Source of the DNA: Mycolicibacterium grossiae
GTDB taxonomy: Bacteria > Actinomycetota > Actinomycetes > Mycobacteriales > Mycobacteriaceae
Assembly: GCF_008329645.1 (NCBI RefSeq)
Contig: NZ_CP043474.1
Span: forward strand, 3,720,001-3,784,000
Length of the DNA: 64,000 nt
Reading direction: 5' to 3'
The position numbers were made by a program, and so were the translations under genes. The notes below the pieces were generated by a model that worked only from the letters and a program-made list of their open reading frames with translations, ran no database searches and was not told the DNA's origin. Positions 53,868 through 64,000 of the stretch are shown piece after piece; within the stretch, counting starts at the first letter, position 1, and each line of letters opens with the position of its first letter.

Positions 53868-55913
53868 GTGCCCGATCCCTCGACGTACCGGCCCCCCCTG
53901 GGGTCCATTCCGGTCGAACCGGGCGTCTACCGCTTCCGCGATCCGCGCGGCCGGGTGATCTACGTCGGCAAGGCCAAGAGCCTGCGCAGCCGGCTGAACT
54001 CGTACTTCTCCGACCTGTCGGCGCTCGCACCGCGCACCCGGCAGATGGTGACCACCGCGGGCAGCGTCGAGTGGACCGTGGTCACCACCGAGGTCGAAGC
54101 GCTTCAGCTGGAATACAACTGGATCAAGGAGTTCGACCCGCGGTTCAACATCCGCTACCGCGACGACAAGTCCTACCCGGTGCTGGCCGTCACGCTGAAC
54201 GAGGAGTACCCGCGGCTGTTCGTCTACCGCGGGCCGCGGCGCAAGGGCGTCCGCTACTTCGGTCCCTACTCGCACGCGTGGGCCATCCGCGAGACGCTGG
54301 ACTTGCTGACCCGGGTGTTTCCGTCGCGCACCTGCTCGGCAGGAGTGTTCAAGCGGCACAACCAGATCGGCCGGCCGTGTCTGCTGGGCTACATCGACAA
54401 GTGTTCGGCCCCGTGCGTGGGCAACGTCAGCGCCGAGCAGCACCGCAGGATCGTCGAGGACTTCTGCGACTTCCTGGCCGGCAAGACCGACCGGCTGGTG
54501 CGCGACCTCGAGAAGCAGATGAACGCCGCCGCCGAGGAACTCGACTTCGAGCGGGCCGCCCGGCTGCGCGACGACATCGGCGCGCTCAAGCGTGCGCTGG
54601 AGAAGCAGACGGTGGTGTTCGGCGACGGGACCGACGCCGACGTGGTGGCCTTCGCCGACGACGACCTCGAGGCCGCGGTGCAGGTGTTCCACGTCCGCGG
54701 CGGCCGGGTGCGCGGCCAGCGCGGCTGGGTGGTCGAGAAGTCCGGCGAACCGGGGGAGAACGGCCAGGAGCACCTGGTGGAGCAGTTCCTCACTCAGTTC
54801 TACGGCGAACAGGCCGAACTCGGCGGCGCCGCGGACGAGGCGACGGCGCCGGTGCCGCGCGAGGTGCTGGTGCCGTGCCTGCCGCAGAACGCCGACGAGC
54901 TGGCCACCTGGCTCACCGGGCTGCGCGGGTCGCGGGTCCGGCTGCGGGTGCCGCACCGCGGCGACAAGCGCGCGCTGGCCGAGACCGTGCACCGCAACGC
55001 CAAGGAGGCGCTCGCGCAGCACAAGCTCAAGCGGGCCGGCGACTTCAACGCCAGATCGGCTGCGCTGCAGAGCATCCAGGAGTTCCTCGGCCTGGCCGAC
55101 GCGCCGCTGCGCATCGAGTGCGTCGACATCAGCCACGTGCAGGGCACCGACGTGGTGGCCTCGCTGGTGGTGTTCGAGGACGGCCTGCCGCGCAAGTCGG
55201 ACTACCGGCACTACGCCATCCGCGAGGCCGCAGGCGACGGCCGCTCCGACGACGTCGCCTCCATCGCCGAGGTGACCCGCCGGCGCTTCCTGCGCCACGT
55301 CAGCGACGTGGAGCGGCCGGTGATCGAGGACGGCAAGGCGCGCCGCTTCGCCTACCCGCCCAACCTGTACGTCGTCGACGGTGGCGCACCGCAGGTCAAC
55401 GCCGCCGCCGACGTGCTCGAGGAGCTGGGGGTCACCGACGTGGCGGTGATCGGCCTCGCCAAGCGTCTGGAGGAGGTGTGGGTGCCGGCCGAACCGGACC
55501 CGGTGATCATGCCGCGCAACAGCGAGGGGCTCTATCTGCTGCAGCGCATCCGCGACGAGGCGCACCGCTTCGCGATCTCGTATCACCGCAGCAAGCGGAG
55601 CAAGCGCATGACGGCCTCGGCGCTGGACTCGGTGCGCGGGCTGGGCGAGCACCGGCGCAAGGCGCTCGTCACGCACTTCGGATCGGTGGCGAAGCTCAAG
55701 CAGGCGACGGTCGAGGAGATCACCTCCGTGCCCGGCATCGGCACCACCACCGCGAAGGCGGTGCTCGAGGCCCTGGGCGTGAGCCCCGAGGGAGGCGACC
55801 CGGCGCCCGCCGGGGACGTCGCCACGGCGGGCGAGCCCGCGTTCGGCATCGGGCCGGAACCGGACGCGAACGCGACCGTCATCGACGATGATCGGACCAG
55901 GACACTTCGATGA
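53868..55913 (+). CDS. uvrC: excinuclease ABC subunit C
   Basis: 681 residues; makes both incisions in nucleotide excision repair. The GIY-YIG nuclease is at the N-terminus (PGVYRFRDPRGRVIYVGKAK, about 17-36). The UVR motif region is at about 205-240 (EKQMNAAAEELDFERAARLRD), the RNase H-like domain with CVDISHVQGTDVVASLVV at about 420, and tandem helix-hairpin-helix motifs (VRGLGEHRRKALVTHFGS, SVPGIGTTTAKAVLEAL) at about 588-640. A low-complexity tail of about 45 residues follows. rapZ overlaps by 4 nt. Confidence 0.97.
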   Translation: MPDPSTYRPPLGSIPVEPGVYRFRDPRGRVIYVGKAKSLRSRLNSYFSDLSALAPRTRQMVTTAGSVEWTVVTTEVEALQLEYNWIKEFDPRFNIRYRDDKSYPVLAVTLNEEYPRLFVYRGPRRKGVRYFGPYSHAWAIRETLDLLTRVFPSRTCSAGVFKRHNQIGRPCLLGYIDKCSAPCVGNVSAEQHRRIVEDFCDFLAGKTDRLVRDLEKQMNAAAEELDFERAARLRDDIGALKRALEKQTVVFGDGTDADVVAFADDDLEAAVQVFHVRGGRVRGQRGWVVEKSGEPGENGQEHLVEQFLTQFYGEQAELGGAADEATAPVPREVLVPCLPQNADELATWLTGLRGSRVRLRVPHRGDKRALAETVHRNAKEALAQHKLKRAGDFNARSAALQSIQEFLGLADAPLRIECVDISHVQGTDVVASLVVFEDGLPRKSDYRHYAIREAAGDGRSDDVASIAEVTRRRFLRHVSDVERPVIEDGKARRFAYPPNLYVVDGGAPQVNAAADVLEELGVTDVAVIGLAKRLEEVWVPAEPDPVIMPRNSEGLYLLQRIRDEAHRFAISYHRSKRSKRMTASALDSVRGLGEHRRKALVTHFGSVAKLKQATVEEITSVPGIGTTTAKAVLEALGVSPEGGDPAPAGDVATAGEPAFGIGPEPDANATVIDDDRTRTLR

Positions 55914-56833
55914 CCGAATACGACACGAACGACCAGATCCGCGACGGCATGCTGGCCGACGCCCCGGGGGACGGCATCGACGTCGTCCTCGTCACCGGCC
56001 TGTCCGGTGCCGGCCGCGGCACCGCGGCCAAGGTGCTGGAGGACCTCGGCTGGTACGTGGCCGACAACCTGCCGCCCGAGCTGATCGCCCGGATGGTGGA
56101 GTTGGGACTCGCCGCGGGATCGCGCATCACCCGGCTGGCGGTGGTGATGGACGTGCGCTCGCGCGGCTTCACCGGCGACCTGGAGTGGGTGCGCAGCGAC
56201 CTCGCCACCCGCAACATCTCCCCGCGGGTGCTGTTCCTGGAGGCGTCCGACGACATCCTGGTGCGGCGCTACGAGCAGAACCGGCGCAGCCACCCGCTGC
56301 AGGGCAACCAGACACTCGCCGAGGGCATCAGCGCCGAGCGCGCGATGCTCGCGCCGGTGCGCGCCACCGCCGACCTGGTGATCGACACGTCGAAGCTGTC
56401 GGTGCACGACCTGCGCGACAGCGTCGAGCGGGCCTTCGGCACCGACGCCGTGCCGCACACCAGCGTCACCGTCGAGTCGTTCGGCTACAAGTACGGGCTG
56501 CCGATGGACGCCGACACCGTGATGGACATGCGCTTCCTGCCCAACCCGCACTGGGTCGACGAGCTGCGCCGGCACACCGGCCAGCATCCGGGGGTGCGCG
56601 ATTACGTGCTCGGCCAACCCGGGGCGCTGGAGTTCCTGGAGACCTACCATCGGCTGCTGGAGGTCGTCATCGACGGCTATCGCCGGGAGGGAAAGCGTTA
56701 CATGACCGTCGCCATCGGGTGCACCGGCGGCAAGCACCGCAGCGTGGCGGTGGCCGAGGCGTTGGCTGCCCGGCTGCAGGGCGGTGACCAGTTGACGGTG
56801 CGCGTCCTGCACCGGGACCTGGGGCGCGAATGA
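55910..56833 (+). CDS. rapZ: RNase adapter RapZ / YvcJ family nucleotide-binding protein
   Basis: 307 residues. The Walker A loop is VTGLSGAGRGT (G30 onward), with Arg where Lys is usual, as in actinobacterial members. VADNLPPELI and the C-terminal GCTGGKHRSV (about 272-281) are diagnostic. RapZ senses GlcN6P in E. coli and YvcJ is a GTPase/ATPase in Bacillus; the mycobacterial role is unclear. It sits in the conserved uvrC-rapZ-yvcK-whiA group with 4-nt overlaps on both sides. Confidence 0.95.
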   Translation: MTEYDTNDQIRDGMLADAPGDGIDVVLVTGLSGAGRGTAAKVLEDLGWYVADNLPPELIARMVELGLAAGSRITRLAVVMDVRSRGFTGDLEWVRSDLATRNISPRVLFLEASDDILVRRYEQNRRSHPLQGNQTLAEGISAERAMLAPVRATADLVIDTSKLSVHDLRDSVERAFGTDAVPHTSVTVESFGYKYGLPMDADTVMDMRFLPNPHWVDELRRHTGQHPGVRDYVLGQPGALEFLETYHRLLEVVIDGYRREGKRYMTVAIGCTGGKHRSVAVAEALAARLQGGDQLTVRVLHRDLGRE

Positions 56834-57870
56834 CGGCGCACGTCCCCGAGGTGACGGGCCCGCCGCGCATCGTCGCGCTCGGCGGTGGCCACGGCCTCTA
56901 CGCCACGCTGTCCGCGGCGCGGCGGCTGACCCCGCACGTCACCGCGGTGGTGACGGTCGCCGACGACGGCGGTTCGTCGGGCCGGCTGCGCAGCGAACTC
57001 GACGTGATCCCGCCCGGCGACCTGCGCATGGCGTTGGCGGCGTTGGCCTCCGACAGCCCGCACGGCCAGTTGTGGGCCACGATCATCCAGCACCGCTTCG
57101 GCGGCAGCGGCGCACTGGCCGGTCACCCCATCGGCAACCTCATCCTCGCCGGGCTGCAGGAGGTGCTGGCCGACCCCGTCGCCGCCCTCGACGAGTTGGG
57201 CCGGATGCTGGGGCTCAAGGGCCGGGTGCTGCCGATGTGCCCGATCGCCCTGCAGATCGAGGCCGACGTCGGCGGGCTGGAGTCCGACCCGCGGATGAGC
57301 CGTGTGATCCGCGGTCAGGTGGGCGTCGCGACGACCGTCGGCAAGGTGCGCCGCGTGCGGCTGCTGCCCGGCAACCCGCCCGCCACCCGGCAGGCGGTCG
57401 ACGCGATCATGGCTGCCGACCTGGTGGTCCTGGGCCCGGGGTCGTGGTTCACCAGCGTCATCCCGCACGTGCTGGTGCCCGAACTCGCCGCGGCGCTGCA
57501 GGCCACCCGTGCCCGCCGCGCGCTGGTGCTCAACCTGGTGTCCGAGCCGGGGGAGACCGCGGGTTTCTCCGCCGAGCGCCACCTGCACGTGCTCGCCCAG
57601 CACGCCCTGGGCTTCACGGTGCACGACATCGTCGTCGACGCGGCCAGCGTGCCGAGCGAGCGCGAGCGCGAACAGCTGCGCCGCACGGCCGCCGGGCTGT
57701 CGGCCGCCGTGGAGTTCTCCGACGTGTCCCGACCTGGTACACCATTACATGACCCGGCGCGACTGGCCGCGGCGCTCGAGCGGGTGCGATTGCGGGGGGC
57801 CGCGCCTGCCCGTGTCCCTGCCGAACCGACGTTCCCCACGCCCGCGGTCCGGTCGGTCGACGAGAGGTGA
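56830..57870 (+). CDS. yvcK: gluconeogenesis factor YvcK / CuvA family protein
   Basis: 346 residues. GGGHG at 18-22 (IVALGGGHGLYATLSA) and VADDGGSSGRLRSELDVIPPGDLRMAL mark the CofD-like fold that binds UDP-sugars. SWFTSVIPHVLVPEL is also conserved. In mycobacteria the homologue (Rv1422/CuvA) links carbon supply to cell-wall synthesis and is a PknB substrate; the C-terminal tail here has Ser and Thr residues but no site can be assigned. whiA begins 7 nt downstream. Confidence 0.95.
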   Translation: MTAHVPEVTGPPRIVALGGGHGLYATLSAARRLTPHVTAVVTVADDGGSSGRLRSELDVIPPGDLRMALAALASDSPHGQLWATIIQHRFGGSGALAGHPIGNLILAGLQEVLADPVAALDELGRMLGLKGRVLPMCPIALQIEADVGGLESDPRMSRVIRGQVGVATTVGKVRRVRLLPGNPPATRQAVDAIMAADLVVLGPGSWFTSVIPHVLVPELAAALQATRARRALVLNLVSEPGETAGFSAERHLHVLAQHALGFTVHDIVVDAASVPSEREREQLRRTAAGLSAAVEFSDVSRPGTPLHDPARLAAALERVRLRGAAPARVPAEPTFPTPAVRSVDER

Positions 57871-57877
57871 CGAATTC

Positions 57878-58861
57878 GTGGCGATGACTGCCGAGGTCAA
57901 GGACGAGCTGAGTCGACTGGTGGTCAACTCGGTGAGTGCGCGGCGCGCGGAGGTGGCCTCGCTGCTGCGCTTCGCGGGTGGTCTGCACATCGTCGCCGGC
58001 CGCGTGGTGGTGGAGGCCGAGGTCGACCTCGGCATCATCGCCCGGCGGCTGCGCAAGGACATCCACGACCTCTATGGCTACAACGCCGTCGTGCACGTGC
58101 TCACCGCGTCCGGCATCCGCAAGGGCACCCGCTACGTGGTGCGGGTGGCGCAGGACGGCGAGGCGCTGGCCCGCCAGACCGGACTGCTCGACCTGCGCGG
58201 CCGACCGGTGCGCGGGCTGCCCGCCCAGGTGGTCGGCGGCAGCGTCGGCGACGCCGAGGCCGCCTGGCGCGGCGCGTTCCTCGCCCACGGGTCGCTGACG
58301 GAGCCGGGCCGTTCCTCGGCGCTGGAGGTCAGCTGCCCCGGGCCGGAGGCGGCGCTCGCGCTCGTCGGGGCCGCCCGGCGGCTCGGGGTCAGCGCCAAGG
58401 CACGCGAGGTGCGCGGCGCCGACCGGGTGGTGGTCCGCGACGGCGACGCCATCGGCGCGCTGCTCACCCGGATGGGCGCCCAGGACACCCGCCTGACGTG
58501 GGAGGAACGGCGGATGCGGCGCGAGGTGCGCGCCACCGCCAACCGGTTGGCCAACTTCGACGACGCCAACCTCCGCCGCTCCGCGCGCGCGGCGGTCGCG
58601 GCGGCCGCACGGGTGGAGCGTGCCCTGCAGATCCTCGGCGACACCGTGCCCGACCACCTGTCCACCGCGGGACGGCTGCGGGTCGAGCACCGGCAGGCCT
58701 CCCTCGAGGAACTGGGCCGCCTCGCCGATCCGCCGATGACCAAGGACGCGGTGGCCGGTCGCATCCGGCGGCTGCTGTCGATGGCCGACCGCAAGGCCAA
58801 GCAGGACGGCATCCCGGACACCGAGTCGGCGGTCACCCCCGACCTGCTCGACGACGCGTGA
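57878..58861 (+). CDS. whiA: sporulation/division transcription regulator WhiA
   Basis: 327 residues, the same as I recall for the M. tuberculosis homologue. It has an N-terminal LAGLIDADG-like domain without nuclease residues (about 1-215) and a C-terminal helix-turn-helix (about 260-315, SLEELGRLADPPMTKDAVAGRIRRLL). The GTG at 57878 is 10 nt after GAGAGG. An ATG two codons later is possible. WhiA controls division genes in actinobacteria. The next gene overlaps it by 4 nt. Confidence 0.95.
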   Translation: MAMTAEVKDELSRLVVNSVSARRAEVASLLRFAGGLHIVAGRVVVEAEVDLGIIARRLRKDIHDLYGYNAVVHVLTASGIRKGTRYVVRVAQDGEALARQTGLLDLRGRPVRGLPAQVVGGSVGDAEAAWRGAFLAHGSLTEPGRSSALEVSCPGPEAALALVGAARRLGVSAKAREVRGADRVVVRDGDAIGALLTRMGAQDTRLTWEERRMRREVRATANRLANFDDANLRRSARAAVAAAARVERALQILGDTVPDHLSTAGRLRVEHRQASLEELGRLADPPMTKDAVAGRIRRLLSMADRKAKQDGIPDTESAVTPDLLDDA

Positions 58862-59532
58862 CGCCGCTGCGGGTCGGCCTCGGCCGCGCCCTGCCGCCGT
58901 TCACCGGCGGCCTCGACGTCGAACTGTGCGAGGCGATCGCCGCGCGGCTCGGCACGTCGGCCCGGTTCCACGAACTGGGTGACGAGGTCGTCGACGCGTT
59001 GGGCCGCGGCGACGTCGACTGCGCGGCGGGTGGCTTGGTCGCGACGCAAGACGCGGACGTCGACTTCGGCGCGCCGTACCTCCTGACGAGCTGCGCGCTG
59101 GCCGTCAACGCCGGCCGGCTGCCCGGCATCGCGTCCGTCGACGGCCTGACCGGCGCCATCGTCGGCGTCCGCCGCGACGGTCCCGGCCGGCCGATCGCCG
59201 AGCGGCTGGTGGCCGACGGGCGCGCCGGATCGATGCGGCCGTACCCCGATCTCGCCGCGGCCGCCGCCGACCTCGGCACCGGTGCCTGCGACGCCGTCGT
59301 CGACCTGCAGCCGGTGCTCATCGAGGCGGCCCGCACGCTGCCCGACGTCGACGTCGTCGCCGGCCGCCTGGCCCGGGCCGCGGTCGCGCTCGCCGTGCGG
59401 TCGGACGACCCGGCTCCCGCGCAGCGCCTCGCCGAGGCGCAGGCCGCGCTGGAGGAGGACGGCACGTTGGCGCGCCTGCGGCGCCGGTGGCTCGGCAATC
59501 CGTACCTCGACCACGGGCTGAGCCGGCACTGA
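58858..59532 (+). CDS. solute-binding protein family 3-like protein without signal peptide
   Basis: 224 residues resembling bacterial extracellular solute-binding proteins of family 3. LRVGLGRALPPFTGGLDVELCEAIAARLG is followed by VDALGRGDVDCAAGGLVATQDADVDFGAPYL and a closing helix ALEEDGTLARLRRRWLG. There is no signal peptide or lipobox, and no permease or ATPase gene nearby, so it is predicted to be cytosolic. It may be an intracellular ligand sensor or a chorismate-type cyclohexadienyl dehydratase relative. It is coupled to whiA by a 4-nt overlap. Confidence 0.75.
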   Translation: MTPLRVGLGRALPPFTGGLDVELCEAIAARLGTSARFHELGDEVVDALGRGDVDCAAGGLVATQDADVDFGAPYLLTSCALAVNAGRLPGIASVDGLTGAIVGVRRDGPGRPIAERLVADGRAGSMRPYPDLAAAAADLGTGACDAVVDLQPVLIEAARTLPDVDVVAGRLARAAVALAVRSDDPAPAQRLAEAQAALEEDGTLARLRRRWLGNPYLDHGLSRH

Positions 59533-59585
59533 ACCCGACCGGCGCGCACCCGCGACCAGGCTGCACGGCCGCGACGTCGCGCTAC

Positions 59586-59591
59586 TAGGCT
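59586..59591 (+). promoter_or_regulatory. putative -10 box (TAGGCT) of gap-pgk-tpiA
   Basis: TAGGCT lies 48 nt before the gap GTG. The predicted leader of about 42 nt contains an AAGGAG site at 59626-59631. Confidence 0.4.
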
Positions 59592-59639
59592 GATCACGGG
59601 TACGAGACGAGCAGTTCACCACCAGCAAGGAGACATGGC

Positions 59640-60662
<1,023 letters not shown>

Positions 60663-60688
60663 GCGACGGGCGACGGGAGACAGACACA

Positions 60689-61903
60689 GTGGCCGTCAAG
60701 ACCCTCGACGATCTGCTGGCCGAGGGCGTCGAGGGTCGGGGCGTGCTGGTGCGCTCCGACCTCAACGTCCCGCTCGACGACTCGGGCAACGTCACCGACC
60801 CGGGGCGAATCATCGCGTCCGCCCCGACGCTGAAGGCGCTCGCCGAGGCCGGCGCCAAGGTGGTCGTCACCGCGCACCTCGGCAGGCCCAAGGGCGAACC
60901 GGACCCGGCGTACTCGCTCAAGCCGGTGGCCGCCCGCCTCGGTGAGGAGCTGGGCAGGCACGTGCAGTTGGCCGGCGACGTCGTCGGCACCGACGCGCTG
61001 GCCCGTGCCGAAGGTCTGACCGACGGCGACGTCCTGCTGCTGGAGAACGTCCGCTTCGACCCGCGCGAGACCAGCAAGGACGACGCCGAGCGTCGGAAGC
61101 TGGCCACGGCGCTCGTCGAGTTGGTCGGTGATGACGGGGCCTTCGTGTCCGACGGCTTCGGCGTGGTGCACCGCAAGCAGGCGTCGGTGTACGACGTCGC
61201 CGCACTGCTGCCGCACTACGCGGGCACGCTGGTGGCCACCGAGGTGAAGGTGCTCGAGCAGCTCACCAGCTCGACCGAGCGGCCCTACGCCGTCGTCCTC
61301 GGCGGCTCCAAGGTGTCCGACAAGCTCGCGGTGATCGAGAACCTCGCGACCAAGGCCGACAGCCTCGTCATCGGCGGCGGCATGTGCTTCACCTTCCTTG
61401 CCGCACAGGGCGTCTCGGTGGGCTCCTCGCTGCTGCAGGAGGAGATGATCGACACCTGCCGCAAGCTGCTCGAGGACTACGGCGACGTGATCCACCTTCC
61501 GGTCGACATCGTCGTGGCGGAGGAGTTCGCCGCCGACTCCCCGCCGGAGACCGTGCCCGCCGACCGGATCCCGGACGGCAAGATGGGCCTCGACATCGGG
61601 CCCGAGTCGGTCAAGCGCTTCACCGCGCTGCTGAGCAACGCCAGGACCGTGTTCTGGAACGGCCCGATGGGCGTGTTCGAGTTCGACGCGTTCGCCGCGG
61701 GCACCCGCGGCGTGGCCGAGGCGATCATCGGCGCCACCGCCAAGGGCGCCTTCAGCGTCGTCGGCGGCGGCGACTCCGCGGCGGCCGTGCGCCGGCTCGG
61801 CCTCGACGAGGACGGCTTCTCGCACATCTCCACCGGCGGTGGCGCATCACTGGAATACCTCGAGGGCAAGGACTTGCCCGGCATTCACGTACTGGAGGCC
61901 TGA
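60689..61903 (+). CDS. pgk: phosphoglycerate kinase
   Basis: 404 residues; ATP-forming step of glycolysis. RSDLNVPLDDSG at about 20-31, HLGRPKGEPD (about 60-69), LENVRFDPRE and the nucleotide-binding GGSKVSDKLAVIENL are intact, with the C-terminal GGGDSAAAVRRLG and ISTGGGASLEYLEGKDLPG. It lies 26 nt after gap, with a GGGAGACAG site before the GTG. tpiA follows after 4 nt. Confidence 0.98.
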   Translation: MAVKTLDDLLAEGVEGRGVLVRSDLNVPLDDSGNVTDPGRIIASAPTLKALAEAGAKVVVTAHLGRPKGEPDPAYSLKPVAARLGEELGRHVQLAGDVVGTDALARAEGLTDGDVLLLENVRFDPRETSKDDAERRKLATALVELVGDDGAFVSDGFGVVHRKQASVYDVAALLPHYAGTLVATEVKVLEQLTSSTERPYAVVLGGSKVSDKLAVIENLATKADSLVIGGGMCFTFLAAQGVSVGSSLLQEEMIDTCRKLLEDYGDVIHLPVDIVVAEEFAADSPPETVPADRIPDGKMGLDIGPESVKRFTALLSNARTVFWNGPMGVFEFDAFAAGTRGVAEAIIGATAKGAFSVVGGGDSAAAVRRLGLDEDGFSHISTGGGASLEYLEGKDLPGIHVLEA

Positions 61904-61907
61904 GCAC

Positions 61908-62693
<786 letters not shown>

Positions 62694-62710
62694 CCGCGCC
62701 CGCGCACCGG

Positions 62711-62716
62711 TAAACT
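62711..62716 (+). promoter_or_regulatory. putative -10 box (TAAACT) for leaderless secG
   Basis: TAAACT ends 7 nt before the secG ATG at 62724, with no Shine-Dalgarno between. Confidence 0.45.
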
Positions 62717-62723
62717 CGCCGCC

Positions 62724-62960
62724 ATGTACCTGGCACTGCAGATCACCCTCATCGTCACCAGCCTGTTGGTGGTGTTGCTGGTGTTGCTGCACCGCGCCAA
62801 GGGTGGCGGCCTCTCGACCCTGTTCGGCGGCGGCGTGCAGTCCAGCCTGTCGGGCTCGACGGTCGTGGAGAAGAACCTCGACCGCCTGACCTACTTCGTC
62901 ACCGGCATCTGGTTGGTCAGCATCATCGGCGTGGCGCTGCAGATCAAGTACGGCGTCTAG
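62724..62960 (+). CDS. secG: preprotein translocase subunit SecG
   Basis: 78 residues. Two transmembrane helices (about 3-24 and 55-75) flank the conserved loop HRAKGGGLSTLFGGGVQSSLSGSTVVEKNLDRLT. SecG assists SecYE during protein export. The size and the position between tpiA and ppc are normal for mycobacteria. Confidence 0.96.
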   Translation: MYLALQITLIVTSLLVVLLVLLHRAKGGGLSTLFGGGVQSSLSGSTVVEKNLDRLTYFVTGIWLVSIIGVALQIKYGV

Positions 62961-62992
62961 GTCCTCGGTCTGCGCGGCCCGCGGTCGCGTCG

Positions 62993-62998
62993 GATAAT
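62993..62998 (+). promoter_or_regulatory. putative -10 box (GATAAT) for leaderless ppc
   Basis: GATAAT ends 6 nt before the ppc ATG at 63005, and no Shine-Dalgarno is seen. Confidence 0.45.
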
Positions 62999-63004
62999 CG
63001 AACG

Positions 63005-64000
<996 letters not shown>

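Overview
This is a 64 kb stretch of a high-GC actinobacterial chromosome. Gene content and order point to a fast-growing mycobacterium (Mycolicibacterium / M. smegmatis type): mihF-gmk-rpoZ-coaBC-metK, the lprG-P55 pair, the rib cluster, uvrC-rapZ-yvcK-whiA and gap-pgk-tpiA-secG-ppc are all mycobacterial linkages. A block resembling M. tuberculosis Rv2556c-Rv2533c is joined directly to one resembling Rv1379-Rv1438, as I recall from M. smegmatis-type genomes. No rRNA, tRNA, CRISPR array, insertion sequence or prophage was seen. The window opens inside a YjbQ-family gene and closes inside ppc.

Layout. 1-12.4 kb: alaS, ruvX, mltG and the shikimate genes aroE-(prepilin peptidase)-aroC-aroK-aroB-aroQ, then a small membrane protein, pepQ, efp and nusB. 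12.5-15.1 kb: an amino acid permease and a convergent serine hydrolase. 15.2-24.0 kb: the pyrimidine operon pyrR-pyrB-pyrC-(membrane protein)-carA-carB-pyrF, led by a recognisable PyrR RNA-binding loop. 24.0-25.6 kb: two related secreted small proteins on the minus strand and a long non-coding gap. 25.7-29.6 kb: mihF, gmk, rpoZ, coaBC, metK. 29.6-34.9 kb: an acetamidase-like enzyme and an SDR, then a minus-strand Baeyer-Villiger monooxygenase with two esterases (nlhH, lipI). 34.9-44.1 kb: a YhhN protein, the helicase-deficient priA, a DUF2207/LemA pair, fmt, rsmB, rpe, ribD. 44.3-49.9 kb: a 51-codon ORF, the P55-like efflux pump with lprG, and ribE-ribBA-ribH plus a PH-domain membrane protein. 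49.9-53.9 kb: a GNAT gene and a three-gene cassette with murL and murD2. 53.9-64.0 kb: uvrC-rapZ-yvcK-whiA-(solute-binding-like protein), gap-pgk-tpiA, secG and ppc.

How the genes work together. Most are core housekeeping genes packed with 1-8 nt overlaps, so long operons are likely. At least fourteen genes have a -10-like hexamer ending 6-8 nt before the start codon and little or no Shine-Dalgarno, the pattern of leaderless mycobacterial mRNAs.

The most interesting part is the cassette at 50.4-53.9 kb. It encodes homologues of MurD2 and MurL, the alternative route in which L-Glu is first added to UDP-MurNAc-L-Ala and is then epimerised to D-Glu on the nucleotide precursor. It sits where other mycobacteria carry lprH and a small lectin-like gene. 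Its first gene is unrecognised, with a possible degenerate class IV aminotransferase fold. Functions given here come from reading the translations; no database search was run.
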